A stretch of DNA of 36,866 bases from Planctomycetota bacterium (GTDB lineage Bacteria > Planctomycetota > Planctomycetia > Planctomycetales > Planctomycetaceae), in assembly GCA_030836185.1 (NCBI GenBank), contig JAURQH010000064.1, positions 1 to 36,866 on the forward strand. The letters are read 5' to 3'. Within the stretch, counting starts at the first letter, position 1, and every line of letters begins with the position of its first letter. The notes below the pieces were generated by a model. It made no database searches. It was not told where the DNA came from and saw only the letters and a list, made by a program, of their open reading frames with translations. Both the position numbers and the translations under genes were made by a program. Shown here one piece after another: positions 1 to 8,426 of the stretch.

Positions 1-573
1 AAGAATCGGAATCATACCGGTTCGAACGGCACTTCTCACCGACGACTGTCCCGCTTCCCAGCGAGATCCGCCTAGAGAAAGAACGAGTTCAATTTCTCCG
101 CGACGCCGTTTCAACTGATCTCCAAGTTTGTCCATGCCGAGTGAAATTCCGTTCAGAGTATTGCCTAAAACCAAGCCGAGGAATGGAATCACGTATTGTG
201 CAGGATGTTCTTTCCAGCCGTCGTATCCTATCACAGCAAACAGCGTCAGCGCCGTCACTAACCACGAACTGGAAAAGATGGATATTAAACTGCTCATTTT
301 CATGAACGGAAGTTGATGTTCCACACGCCCCACAGCAGAAAATGCGGCAATCGTCGTCATTATGGCTCCAATTCCCAGCATGATAGGCCAGCTTTGCACA
401 GCAAATATCCATTCCAGCACAAAGCCAATGAGTGTCAGTTGCACGATTGTTCGCAACGAGGCCCAAGCCAGTTTCTTTTCCAAGCCCAACTTGAGTGCAA
501 TCGAGATTGCACCATTGATGAGAATCAGAAATGCCGCAATCGCGACATCAATGTTTGAGAGAGCATGAAACAT
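1..573 (-). CDS. fetB: FetB/YbbM-like ABC transporter permease (UPF0014), 3' end beyond window
   Basis: Translating the minus strand from the ATG at 573 gives an uninterrupted 191-codon frame that runs off the left edge. The start reads MFHALSNIDVAIAAFLILI and has several hydrophobic helices. Family-typical stretches include ASLRTIVQLTLIGFVL near residue 40 and FLGLVLGNTLNGISLGMD near residue 140, followed by the cytoplasmic segment RRGEIELVLSLGGSRWEA, which resembles the EAA-like coupling loop of UPF0014. In E. coli FetB pairs with FetA and has been linked to iron export and oxidative-stress resistance. The ATG overlaps the stop of the upstream ATPase gene by one base (TAATG), so the two are probably translationally coupled. 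The true substrate here is unknown. The family call is confident; the iron role is by analogy. Confidence 0.85.
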   Translation of the reverse strand, partial: MFHALSNIDVAIAAFLILINGAISIALKLGLEKKLAWASLRTIVQLTLIGFVLEWIFAVQSWPIMLGIGAIMTTIAAFSAVGRVEHQLPFMKMSSLISIFSSSWLVTALTLFAVIGYDGWKEHPAQYVIPFLGLVLGNTLNGISLGMDKLGDQLKRRRGEIELVLSLGGSRWEAGQSSVRSAVRTGMIPIL

Positions 574-1253
574 TAATCAATCTCTTTTTGTATTGTGCCT
601 GCGGAAAGTTGGATTTCTCGGTCGGTCACTCGATGGCGCTGATCTTTGGAGTGAGTTACCCAGATGATGGCCCGGTTATTCAAATCCTCCTCTAACCATT
701 CGCCAACAATTTGCTCATAAATATTCACCGACTGTGGATCGAGCGCGCTGGTTGCCTCGTCCAGCAAGAGGATTTGAGGAGAGATGGCAAGTGCTCGAAT
801 CAACACGACAATTTGTCGCTCTCCCCCTGAAAGATCATGAGCGTCTCGTTTCAAAAACTGTTCGTCTTTCTGAAACTGAGAGAACCAGTCATTAACCTGC
901 CGTTCGTCCCATTTTCTATCTTGATTTTGATTGAGTGAGAACGCTAATTTAAGATTGTCAGTCACATTTCCATCAATCATCGCTGCATTTTGTGCCAGAT
1001 AAATCACACGAGATCGGTATTCAAGAATGTTGCGAGCATCAACCGTTTGTCCGTTCCAGAGAATGTCACCACCAATGGGGTCGAGAAGAGCGAGTGAACG
1101 CAGCAGCAATGTTTTTCCCGCTCCAGAGACTCCACTAATTGCCCAGCGTTCTCCTGCCCGAACCGTCAAACTAACCGAGTTGAGTAGTGGCTCGTCATTT
1201 CGACCGCGACGGCAAATATGACGCGTTTCGAGTAATGGAGTCTTGAGGGGCAT
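573..1253 (-). CDS. fetA: ABC transporter ATP-binding protein, FetA/YbbL-like
   Basis: This is a 226-residue stand-alone nucleotide-binding subunit. It has Walker A GVSGAGKT at residues 41-48, a Q-loop with Q88 (YLAQN), signature LSGGE at 141-145, Walker B ILLLDE at 161-166 and the switch histidine H201 (WVTHS). The size fits a single-domain ATPase that partners a separate permease, and the permease gene (UPF0014) follows with a one-base stop/start overlap. It lies 3 bases after the sugar-kinase stop codon, so it belongs to the four-gene minus-strand operon that begins at 3361. FetA of E. coli energises FetB, which is proposed to export iron. The ATPase alone does not define the substrate; the call rests on its pairing with the FetB-like gene. 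Confidence 0.85.
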   Translation of the reverse strand: MPLKTPLLETRHICRRGRNDEPLLNSVSLTVRAGERWAISGVSGAGKTLLLRSLALLDPIGGDILWNGQTVDARNILEYRSRVIYLAQNAAMIDGNVTDNLKLAFSLNQNQDRKWDERQVNDWFSQFQKDEQFLKRDAHDLSGGERQIVVLIRALAISPQILLLDEATSALDPQSVNIYEQIVGEWLEEDLNNRAIIWVTHSKDQRHRVTDREIQLSAGTIQKEID

Positions 1254-1256
1254 CGG

Positions 1257-2183
1257 TCAAGCCAACCTTTCCACAGTCAAGTGGCTGGCCCGTTCAATCA
1301 TTTGCTCGCGGTCAAGACGAGCAGGCAACAACGACTCCAGATTCTGAGCAGAGCAGGCGATTCCCCATTTGACGGCTTCCAGAATCGAACGCCCCTCATT
1401 CATTGCTGCGGTAATTCCGGCCGTCAAACTATCGCCACACCCAATCGGATTAACAACTGTCTTTGCCGTCGGCACTGGAATCACAGATCGTTCTTCTGGT
1501 CCGATAATAGTAACAGGGTTGGGTCCATCAGTAACGACCACCCACTCTGCACCGGCCGAACGCAACTCTTCCGCAGCGGCCACCAGATCATCACGATGGG
1601 GAAGTGATCGACCGACGGTTTGTTCGAGTTCCTCCCGATTCGGTTTAATGACAAGTGGATGATGGGGTAAGGCGGAGAGTAACTCTTCCCGGCGAATATC
1701 GAGGACTGAGGGAAGTTTGTGTTGTCTCAATATGTCGGCAAACAGAGTTGCCGGGGCCCCAGCAGGAAGTGATCCCGATATTACAATGAGGCTCGACCGT
1801 CGCGCGAGTTGATGAAAATGAGTCACCCAGGAATCTAACTCTTGAGTGGTGATTGGTTCTGCATTTTCAACCAATTCGGTTGTCTTGTGGTGTGACTGAT
1901 CAAGAACGGTAATGCAGGTCCGCGTTTTGGAAGTTGTCTCAATCCAACAGGCCGGTATCTCCAACTCTGCGAACTCTTGTCGGATCGCAGTCGCAGGGTC
2001 ATCGCCAACTGGGGACAAACAATGCACATCGGCCCCAAGAGTCTTCAGGCCAATGGCGACATTAAGAACCTTTCCCGAAGCACAATGAACAACTTCCGAA
2101 GCACGATTGACCTCACCCGGCGTGAATTCATCAAACACCATGATTCGCTGCCAGGCGGGCGAGAGTCCTGCAGTGAGGATCAC
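1257..2183 (-). CDS. PfkB-family kinase, 1-phosphofructokinase/tagatose-6-phosphate kinase type
   Basis: This 308-residue carbohydrate kinase of the ribokinase/PfkB superfamily has the N-terminus ILTAGLSPAWQR (compare the LTLNPAxD start of 1-phosphofructokinases). An ASGKVLNVA segment near residue 35 corresponds to the substrate-binding GGKGxNVA. Further matches are SGSLPAG at 136-142, KPNREE at 180-185, VVVTDGP at 216-222, and the PfkB signature 2 motif NPIGCGDSLTAG at 245-256 with D251 as the expected catalytic base. The length is normal. Such enzymes phosphorylate fructose-1-phosphate, tagatose-6-phosphate or related sugars; no PTS genes are nearby, so the substrate is uncertain. Its ATG overlaps the end of the alcohol dehydrogenase gene by 4 bases (ATGA), implying coupled translation. 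Confidence 0.85.
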   Translation of the reverse strand: MILTAGLSPAWQRIMVFDEFTPGEVNRASEVVHCASGKVLNVAIGLKTLGADVHCLSPVGDDPATAIRQEFAELEIPACWIETTSKTRTCITVLDQSHHKTTELVENAEPITTQELDSWVTHFHQLARRSSLIVISGSLPAGAPATLFADILRQHKLPSVLDIRREELLSALPHHPLVIKPNREELEQTVGRSLPHRDDLVAAAEELRSAGAEWVVVTDGPNPVTIIGPEERSVIPVPTAKTVVNPIGCGDSLTAGITAAMNEGRSILEAVKWGIACSAQNLESLLPARLDREQMIERASHLTVERLA

Positions 2184-3361
2184 AGCATCCCCTCCAGAAT
2201 TTCCTGCAATTCATCATCAGTCAACTCGCGAGGGTTACCAGACATACTATTACCGCGAGAACTTTTGACAATCTCTGGAAGTTGCGACTTGGTGACTCCC
2301 AGGCCCGACAGCTTCGATGGAATATTTACCGATTGGCAAATCGCCTCGATGCGTTCGATAAATTCTTCAACCAGTTGAGCATCGCTGCTGTCGTCCGTGC
2401 CATGTCCACACTCGAGCGCGAGTTCTGCTAAGCGACGCTGAGCGACCGTTTGGTTCACTCGCAACGCAACTGGCAACATCACTGCACACGCCAGGCCATG
2501 CGGGATTTTACAGTGAACACCCAATGCCGCGGCAACCCCATGAGCCATGCCCAACCCTGAGTTCGCGAGCGCAATGCCAGACAATAATGCTGCATGTGAC
2601 ATTCGCGAACGCGCCTGACGCGAATGCGGATCGTTCACAGCATCGACAATCGAAGGAACCGCAAGGCGTGTCCCTTGTAACGCCAATGCGCGTGGAATCG
2701 GTTGAGATCTTTTTGAAATGTAACTTTCGATGCACTGTGTGATCGCATCCATGCCAGAGTATGCCGTCGTTTCCGGGGAAACAGTGACCGTCAATTCAGG
2801 GTCCACCAGAACCACATCAGGAACCATCAGATCCGAACGGAGGCTTTTTTTGAACTTCGGATCATAAGACGATATGACCGCATTTTTAGTCGCTTCCGAT
2901 CCTGTCCCGGCAGTTGTGGGAATCGCCATCATTGGTAAAGGGGACTCAGTGATGTTGATTCCACGACCGACACCTTCCAGATAGTCGACAACCGACGATT
3001 CTTCGTGATTCGTTGCCATTGCGGCCACTGCTTTGGCCAGATCAATGGCAGCCCCGCCTCCCAACCCAATCAGAAAATCACCTTCAAGAGGAGAATGCTC
3101 AAGCAGCGTTTTCACGGCCTGATCTACATCGCCGACTTCGGGCTCGTGGGAAATCGTCACTAGATGATGTGGTTCAATTCCTGCCGCTCTTAATTGCTCA
3201 AGAATCTGACGATACTCATCAGATTTCGCCAATGTGCGTGAACCGAGAACAATTCGGGCTCGTCGCCCCAATGTTTGAGCCAATTCACCCACTTCGGAGC
3301 AAACACCCCAACCAAAACGAATTTTGGCGGGAGAGATGAGGGAGTAGTTCAGTTGACCCAT
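2180..3361 (-). CDS. Iron-containing (group III) alcohol dehydrogenase
   Basis: This 393-residue protein has the Fe-ADH layout. An N-terminal Rossmann-like part carries GLGGGAAIDLAKAVA at about 99-113 (NAD(P) phosphate binding) and IPTTAGTGSEAT at 147-158. A helical metal-binding half follows. By alignment with E. coli FucO the metal ligands are D205 (SGMDAITQ), H274 (GMAHG) and H288 (PHG). The usual second ligand histidine, four residues after the Asp, is Q209 here, and the second His of the HxxxH pair is A278. AAAGGA lies about 4 bases upstream of the ATG and supports this start. It is the first gene of the operon with the sugar kinase and FetAB-like transporter. It probably oxidises an alcohol or reduces an aldehyde or lactaldehyde; the substrate is unknown. 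Confidence 0.9.
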   Translation of the reverse strand: MGQLNYSLISPAKIRFGWGVCSEVGELAQTLGRRARIVLGSRTLAKSDEYRQILEQLRAAGIEPHHLVTISHEPEVGDVDQAVKTLLEHSPLEGDFLIGLGGGAAIDLAKAVAAMATNHEESSVVDYLEGVGRGINITESPLPMMAIPTTAGTGSEATKNAVISSYDPKFKKSLRSDLMVPDVVLVDPELTVTVSPETTAYSGMDAITQCIESYISKRSQPIPRALALQGTRLAVPSIVDAVNDPHSRQARSRMSHAALLSGIALANSGLGMAHGVAAALGVHCKIPHGLACAVMLPVALRVNQTVAQRRLAELALECGHGTDDSSDAQLVEEFIERIEAICQSVNIPSKLSGLGVTKSQLPEIVKSSRGNSMSGNPRELTDDELQEILEGML

Positions 3362-3546
3362 TGTATCCTTTGATATATTGAATGAAATTGACGCAATGGC
3401 ACTCTCAAACTCCGGGAGTGATTCTCAAGAATCCTCAAACTGTAAGGACTTTCCTGTTTTCACTGGAGTCCTATAATCAATCAGAACACAATGAAGTTCC
3501 AAATTCACGGCTCAGGCCGCTCCGAACACGATTTTTCATCAACGAC

Positions 3547-3552
3547 GAAGGA
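3547..3552 (+). promoter_or_regulatory. Ribosome binding site deciding the M28 peptidase start
   Basis: GAAGGA lies 8 bases before the ATG at 3561. It overlaps the alternative in-frame ATG at 3552, so the later start is favoured. The choice changes the protein by only three residues ahead of the signal peptide. Confidence 0.5.
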
Positions 3553-3560
3553 TGTCCTCG

Positions 3561-5561
3561 ATGCTGCGACGTAACCAAGTCATCACAATCATATTGAGTG
3601 TTATTGTGTCTTACACACTCTTCGTTCAGAAGAGTGCTGCGAAAGAGCTATCCGACGCCGGAAAACGATTGAATAAGGATATCTCGTACCTTGCCTCTGA
3701 CGACTTGGAAGGGCGAGGAGTCGGTACAGAGGGGCTCGATAAAGCCGCTCAGTATGTGAAAGAACAATTCGCGGATGCCGGACTGGATGTCACTCAGGTT
3801 GACGGAGACGCGTTTCAGACATTCAACATGCCTAACGGCGCGGAACTGGGCGAAACAAATCGAGTGGTCCTTCACGGTCCTGATGGAAAAGAACTATCGT
3901 TGAATCAAAAAGAGCAATTCACAGTTTGCTCTTTTGGGGGAAGCGGTCTGGTAGAAGCGCCATTGGTGTTTGTCGGTTACGGAATTGATAACCCGGATAT
4001 CGACATCGATGAGTACGCGAATGTCGATGTGAAAGGGAAAGTGGTCATCATCATGCGACGTATGCCCCGTCAAGGTCGCGACGATGCTCCTTTTAAAAGC
4101 CATCACGGCAGCATTCCATTGGATGCCAGCTTGAAGACAAAAGTGAGTCGAGCGTTTGGTCATGGAGCAGTTGGCGTGCTCTTTGTTAACGAACCACACA
4201 CGGGTGACTCCAAGAAGAACAATGCTGATCGACAAATTACTGAAGCAAAAGACAAACTTGTCGCAACCGTCGAACAATGGATTGAGAAAGAGTTTGCAGA
4301 ATCGTTCCAACAAAATCTGGTCCGTGCGACAGAACGCATTCATGAACTCAAAGAGATTCATGCGGATTTAGAAACTGACAATCTCATGGAGTTTGGCTAT
4401 GCCGGCATGGGGAAGGACGACGACGTGCCGATTGCCCATATCTCGGCAGACATCTGTAATCAAATGCTCCAGGAATCGTTGGGAACGAATTTACGAGAGA
4501 TTGAAGCTGGAATTGACGGTAATTTGCAGTCACGAAGTGCTGAACTCAAAGGCTGGAGTGTGACACTGGAAACCGATATTAACCTGGTCCAATCAGAAGT
4601 TCATAATGTGATTGGTGTGCTGGAAGGTGAAGGGCCACTCGCGGACGAAACGATTGTGATTGGCGCGCATTATGATCATGTCGGCTATGGAGGTCAGAAT
4701 TCACTCTCTCCTGACACCAAAGAAGTGCATAACGGTGCTGATGATAATGCGTCGGGAACAGTGGCATTAATCGAACTCGCCCGACGTTTTGCCAGTATGG
4801 AGAATCCTCCACCTCGACGGATAGTTTTCATCGCGTTTACTGCCGAAGAATTAGGATTGATTGGGAGTGCTCATTACGTCAAAGAGCCTGTCTTCTCTTT
4901 AGAGAAAACGGTGGCCATGTTTAATATGGATATGGTCGGACGATTGAACGAGGACAAAAACTTGACGGTTTTCGGGACAGGAACTTCCTCTCGATGGAAG
5001 TCTTTAGTTGTTAAAGAAACAGAAGCTGCCGGGTTTAAGCTTTCCATGCAACCTGAAGGATTTGGTCCCAGCGATCACTCCTCGTTTTATGGTAAAAAAA
5101 TCCCTGTTCTGCATTTTTTCACCGGAACTCACGCCGACTATCACAAACCGACCGATGATGTTGAAAAAATCAATCTGGAAGGGATAGAACTTGTCGTCGG
5201 GACGATGGAACCCATTATCAAACAAACCTTGACGAATAAGGAGCGACCAGATTACGTTGAAATTAAACAACGGGCCAACATTGGTCGCAGCGGAAGTCGT
5301 CCCTATTTCGGATCAATTCCTGACTTTGCTTCTGAAGGGAAAGGGTATGGCATCACCGGAGTGTCACCGAAAAGCCCTGCTGACAAAGGTGGGCTCAAGG
5401 GAGGCGACCGAATCATTAAGGTTGGCGAGACTGCCGTGAACGGACTGGATGACTTCGATTTGGCACTCAGACGGTTTTCTGCGGGAGACGAAGTGGATGT
5501 GGTCGTTTTGAGGGAGGAAAAAGAAGTAAAATTGAATGTTACTCTCGCACACCCGAAATAA
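3561..5561 (+). CDS. Exported M28-family metallopeptidase with PA insert and C-terminal PDZ domain
   Basis: This is a 666-residue protein. It starts with a basic residue pair and a hydrophobic signal segment (VITIILSVIVSYTLFV), with likely cleavage after SAA near residue 27. Residues about 110-260 contain the PA-like region (LVFVGYGI, VKGKVVIIM, GAVGVLFVN). The di-zinc aminopeptidase core follows: H370 (GAHYDHVG), D395 (GADDNASG), E429/E430 (TAEELGLIGS), D457 (MDMVGR) and H528 (ADYHKPTDD). A PDZ domain occupies about 575-665 (GITGVSPKSPADKGGLKGGD, then DRIIKVG). It is probably a periplasmic or outer-surface aminopeptidase, with the PDZ domain for substrate or partner binding. An in-frame ATG three codons upstream (3552) is possible. 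It diverges from the alcohol dehydrogenase operon and looks monocistronic. Confidence 0.92.
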   Translation: MLRRNQVITIILSVIVSYTLFVQKSAAKELSDAGKRLNKDISYLASDDLEGRGVGTEGLDKAAQYVKEQFADAGLDVTQVDGDAFQTFNMPNGAELGETNRVVLHGPDGKELSLNQKEQFTVCSFGGSGLVEAPLVFVGYGIDNPDIDIDEYANVDVKGKVVIIMRRMPRQGRDDAPFKSHHGSIPLDASLKTKVSRAFGHGAVGVLFVNEPHTGDSKKNNADRQITEAKDKLVATVEQWIEKEFAESFQQNLVRATERIHELKEIHADLETDNLMEFGYAGMGKDDDVPIAHISADICNQMLQESLGTNLREIEAGIDGNLQSRSAELKGWSVTLETDINLVQSEVHNVIGVLEGEGPLADETIVIGAHYDHVGYGGQNSLSPDTKEVHNGADDNASGTVALIELARRFASMENPPPRRIVFIAFTAEELGLIGSAHYVKEPVFSLEKTVAMFNMDMVGRLNEDKNLTVFGTGTSSRWKSLVVKETEAAGFKLSMQPEGFGPSDHSSFYGKKIPVLHFFTGTHADYHKPTDDVEKINLEGIELVVGTMEPIIKQTLTNKERPDYVEIKQRANIGRSGSRPYFGSIPDFASEGKGYGITGVSPKSPADKGGLKGGDRIIKVGETAVNGLDDFDLALRRFSAGDEVDVVVLREEKEVKLNVTLAHPK

Positions 5562-5601
5562 GGCAGAATGTCTCGAATTCCAGAATATTTCAGCCGATGT
5601 T

Positions 5602-5634
5602 AATGCCGTATGAGTCATGATTTGCGGCATTTTT
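5602..5634 (+). terminator. Probable intrinsic terminator after the M28 peptidase gene
   Basis: AATGCCG (5602-5608) pairs with CGGCATT (5625-5631), and the second arm runs into a short T tract (TTTTTC). The 7-bp stem with a 16-base loop is modest. It sits about 40 bases after the peptidase stop codon and before the ferredoxin gene on the same strand. Confidence 0.45.
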
Positions 5635-5758
5635 CTCTCGGACCGGACTTGGAAGAACCGGGGGGTAGTGAGTACACTTAGCGTAGGTTGGAATTCAATT
5701 CTGACTTCATGTGAGAGACGCTCTTTTTTTAACCATCATTGATTTCGACTTTGGAATT

Positions 5759-6151
5759 ATGGCGAAAAAACGCAAAAAACTGCCCAAGGAAGTGGCGATT
5801 ATTAATGCAGATAACTGCACCGGCTGCGAAGCCTGTTTGGAAGTCTGCCCCGTGGATTGTATTGAAAAAGTCCCCGGATCGGGAATTCCCACCTTACAGT
5901 CCTGGTGCGAGATTGACGTCGAACGATGTGTCGGCTGTGAAGTCTGTGTGCATATCCCTGGAAAAAAATCAAATCCTTACGAACTTCTCGTGTGCCCGTG
6001 GGATGCCATTGAAATGGTTCCTACGATCAACGCCGCAGAAATTGTTGCCGCCAAAGGCGGACCGCCAGACTATCTTCACGACAATTGGGAACGTGTTGTC
6101 GAACCTGCGATTCGCATGTCCGAACTGGCTGCCGAACAAGCTGCCAGTTAA
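5759..6151 (+). CDS. 2[4Fe-4S] ferredoxin-like protein
   Basis: This 130-residue protein starts at the ATG giving MAKKRKKLPKEV; a GTG 16 codons upstream is in frame but less likely. The first cluster motif is C20-x2-C23-x2-C26-x3-C30-P, with an extra C34. The second is C57-x2-C60-x2-C63, and its fourth cysteine, C79 (LLVCPWDAI), is displaced by a 15-residue insertion (HIPGKKSNPYELL) instead of the usual three residues. The expected pairing is C20/C23/C26 with C79 and C57/C60/C63 with C30. A C-terminal tail of about 40 residues (DYLHDNWERVVEP onward) lies outside the clusters. It is probably a soluble electron carrier; the redox partner is not evident. A 2-hydroxyacid dehydrogenase gene follows 41 bases later and may be co-transcribed. 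Confidence 0.88.
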   Translation: MAKKRKKLPKEVAIINADNCTGCEACLEVCPVDCIEKVPGSGIPTLQSWCEIDVERCVGCEVCVHIPGKKSNPYELLVCPWDAIEMVPTINAAEIVAAKGGPPDYLHDNWERVVEPAIRMSELAAEQAAS

Positions 6152-6192
6152 TGTTTTCACTCGTTGATCTCTCAGTTACGGATTGATAATAC

Positions 6193-7158
6193 ATGTCATC
6201 CGGCTATCGAATTTTATTGACAGATCGCTCTTGGCCGAATTTAGATCTCGAACGGGAGATTTTGTCGTCCGGTCACGCCGAGTTGATTGAAGCTCCTGAT
6301 GGCGATGAGTCAACGCTGATTCAATTCGCTTCCAATGTTGACGCCATTGCCACTTGCTGGGCACGAGTCACTCAGCAGGTCATCGAGACCTCCTCCCAAT
6401 GTCGTATCATTGCGCGTCTGGGAATTGGTTTAGATAACATTGATCTCCCCACAGCGACACGGTTAGGGATCCCAGTCACCAATGTTCCCGATTATTGCAT
6501 CCCGGAAGTGGCCGATCACACAATGGGTCTTCTCCTGTCGTTGTCACGCAAAATTGCACAGTTTCATCAAGAAGCCAAGCAGGGAATCTATGACTTGTCC
6601 GGTGCCGGGCCGATGTTTCGTCTGCAAGGACGCACATTGGGGTTACTCGGTTTCGGTCGAATTGCACGTGCTGTTCGCGAGCGGGCACTCAGTTTTGGAT
6701 TGCCAGTGATTGCCCATTCCACCTCGAATCGAGACTACGAAACATGCTGCGAAATGGTGTCATTCGAAGAGTTATTATCTCGCAGTGATTATCTCTCGCT
6801 TCATGCCCCACATACCAATGCAAGTCATCAAATCATCAACACGGAAACCCTCTCTCGCATGAAGCCAGGCAGTTTGCTGCTGAACACATCGCGTGGAGGC
6901 CTCGTTGACCATTCGGCATTGTGGCAGGCGATTCAATCCGGCCAACTCGCAGGCGTTGGTTTGGACGTATTTGACCCCGAGCCTCCCGATTTGAGCCAGC
7001 CTCTGTATCGGGACGTCAGAGTGATTGTGACCCCACACGCAGCATTTACCTCTGAAGAATCACTGATTGACCTCAGAACTCGAGTCTGCCAGCAGATCCT
7101 TCAAGCCTTGCAAGGCGAAAAACCGGCAAATGTGGTTAATCCAGAAATCTATGAATAA
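6193..7158 (+). CDS. NAD-dependent D-2-hydroxyacid dehydrogenase (PGDH/CtBP-like)
   Basis: This is a 321-residue D-isomer-specific 2-hydroxyacid dehydrogenase. The substrate domain includes ARLGIGLDNIDL and the GIPVTNVPDYC strand. The nucleotide-binding fold follows, with LGLLGFGRIARAV near residue 150. The catalytic triad is intact: R234 (NTSRGGLVD), E263 (DPEPP) and H282 (TPHAAF). The C-terminus ends in NVVNPEIY, typical of the phosphoglycerate dehydrogenase/CtBP-like group. There is no ACT domain, so it is shorter than the regulated SerA type. The likely activity is reduction or oxidation of a 2-hydroxy or 2-keto acid with NAD(H); the exact substrate cannot be read from the sequence. It may share a transcript with the ferredoxin gene upstream. 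Confidence 0.9.
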   Translation: MSSGYRILLTDRSWPNLDLEREILSSGHAELIEAPDGDESTLIQFASNVDAIATCWARVTQQVIETSSQCRIIARLGIGLDNIDLPTATRLGIPVTNVPDYCIPEVADHTMGLLLSLSRKIAQFHQEAKQGIYDLSGAGPMFRLQGRTLGLLGFGRIARAVRERALSFGLPVIAHSTSNRDYETCCEMVSFEELLSRSDYLSLHAPHTNASHQIINTETLSRMKPGSLLLNTSRGGLVDHSALWQAIQSGQLAGVGLDVFDPEPPDLSQPLYRDVRVIVTPHAAFTSEESLIDLRTRVCQQILQALQGEKPANVVNPEIYE

Positions 7159-7305
7159 CGCTTCATTCATAGTTTCCGTTCTTGCAACGATATTCAAACT
7201 TTCAGAAGCTATAGATGACCTCGTAGGTTTTTCGAGCTAGGCTATAAGAGACGATCTTTCCTTAGTATCAAACTAATTACCTTAAAATCAAGCTTCCCGA
7301 ACTTT

Positions 7306-8418
7306 ATGGACAATCACGACGAACAGAACACAAACTCCGAAACTGAGCAACAAACTCAGTCTGGTTCTACGTCGCCCGAGAATTTCGATGAAGTTGTGAT
7401 TCCCAAAACTCCCAAACACCTCTCTGATAACGCAGAGGATTTAAAGCCCCTGATTTATGAGCGAGATCAGGCCATTGGGACTCTTCGTCAACGCAATGAA
7501 GAGTTGCAGAGGAAACTGACAGAACGGGAAAAAGTTGTCACCGCTTTAACATCTCGACTCGAGCAAGCGGCTAAACAACTTGACAGATTACATCGCAGTG
7601 GTGCTGATCGTGGAGGAAAACTACTTTCAGGAATTCCTGCAGAGGTCATTGACGAGCAGCGAGAGCTTATCAACGATTTGAAGTCGGCCATACATCACTG
7701 GGAAGATCTCCAGTCAACTTCTGCAATGGGGCGTTTTGAAGCCCAGCTTGCCGAGTTGCGTGAAATGTTGGCTGAACAATTACAGCTTAAAAATAATTTG
7801 CCCTCATCTGGCTCATCGAGTTCCGTTGGCAAAGGGAAAGACTTCAATCCAGCCTCAAAACCGAATAACGGAGGAAGCTGGGACGAGATGAAAGCCCGAC
7901 TCTTGGGTGATCAAGGGGGGCCATCGCCGGAAGAGAGCAGTGACATCCAGATTCGGGGTTCGGAAATGATTCCCGGAGTTGAAGAAACTTCAGCTCCGAG
8001 GACATCTGACGATCAGGAGGTGGATGAATCTAACGATTACGGATTCACCATCAAGGATCGTCCAGAACCTGTTGCCGACATTAAGAAAGCGGGTTCCGAA
8101 GTTCTACGCAACGCCATCGAAGTGCGTGACGAATACATCGACCATTTACTGGAAGCCATTGAGCATCTGAAAGAAGAAGCCGGAATGGCTGACTTAGAGG
8201 ATTCTCGAAAACGTCAACTGGAACTTGAAGAAAAACTACGTCAATCTGAAATTGAAATGTCGATGGAACGGGCGAAACTTGCTCGTGAAGAATCCCGTCT
8301 CAAGCAGTTGGAACAAGAACTCAGTAACCCCACCGCCCGAAAAAACACCTCAACCTCCTCTTCAGACAATGAGGAGGAGGGAGGCAATCGGTGGGTTCGT
8401 TTTCTGGGATCGAAATAA
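7306..8418 (+). CDS. Coiled-coil protein of unknown function
   Basis: This 370-residue, highly charged protein has no signal peptide or membrane segment. Residues about 40-105 form a heptad-rich coiled coil (DQAIGTLRQRNEELQRKLTE). A second amphipathic helix lies at 115-165. A Ser/Gly-rich linker at about 166-190 leads to a short conserved-looking patch, SWDEMKARLLGD. A disordered acidic middle follows, then a long C-terminal coiled coil at about 270-345 (EEKLRQSEIEMSMERAKLAR). The protein ends in NRWVRFLGSK. I recognise no catalytic domain. Tryptophan/lysine patches of this kind are, as I recall, seen in other planctomycete coiled-coil proteins, but I cannot name a family. A structural, scaffolding or cell-organisation role is only a guess. 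Its stop is 8 bases from the stop of the convergent lipoprotein gene. Confidence 0.8.
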   Translation: MDNHDEQNTNSETEQQTQSGSTSPENFDEVVIPKTPKHLSDNAEDLKPLIYERDQAIGTLRQRNEELQRKLTEREKVVTALTSRLEQAAKQLDRLHRSGADRGGKLLSGIPAEVIDEQRELINDLKSAIHHWEDLQSTSAMGRFEAQLAELREMLAEQLQLKNNLPSSGSSSSVGKGKDFNPASKPNNGGSWDEMKARLLGDQGGPSPEESSDIQIRGSEMIPGVEETSAPRTSDDQEVDESNDYGFTIKDRPEPVADIKKAGSEVLRNAIEVRDEYIDHLLEAIEHLKEEAGMADLEDSRKRQLELEEKLRQSEIEMSMERAKLAREESRLKQLEQELSNPTARKNTSTSSSDNEEEGGNRWVRFLGSK

Positions 8419-8426
8419 TCTCTTCA

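Noticed and set aside
3382-3597. A 71-codon plus-strand frame in the gap before the M28 peptidase gene.
   Set aside because: It overlaps the peptidase start in another frame, shows no motif, and would occupy the promoter region of both flanking genes.
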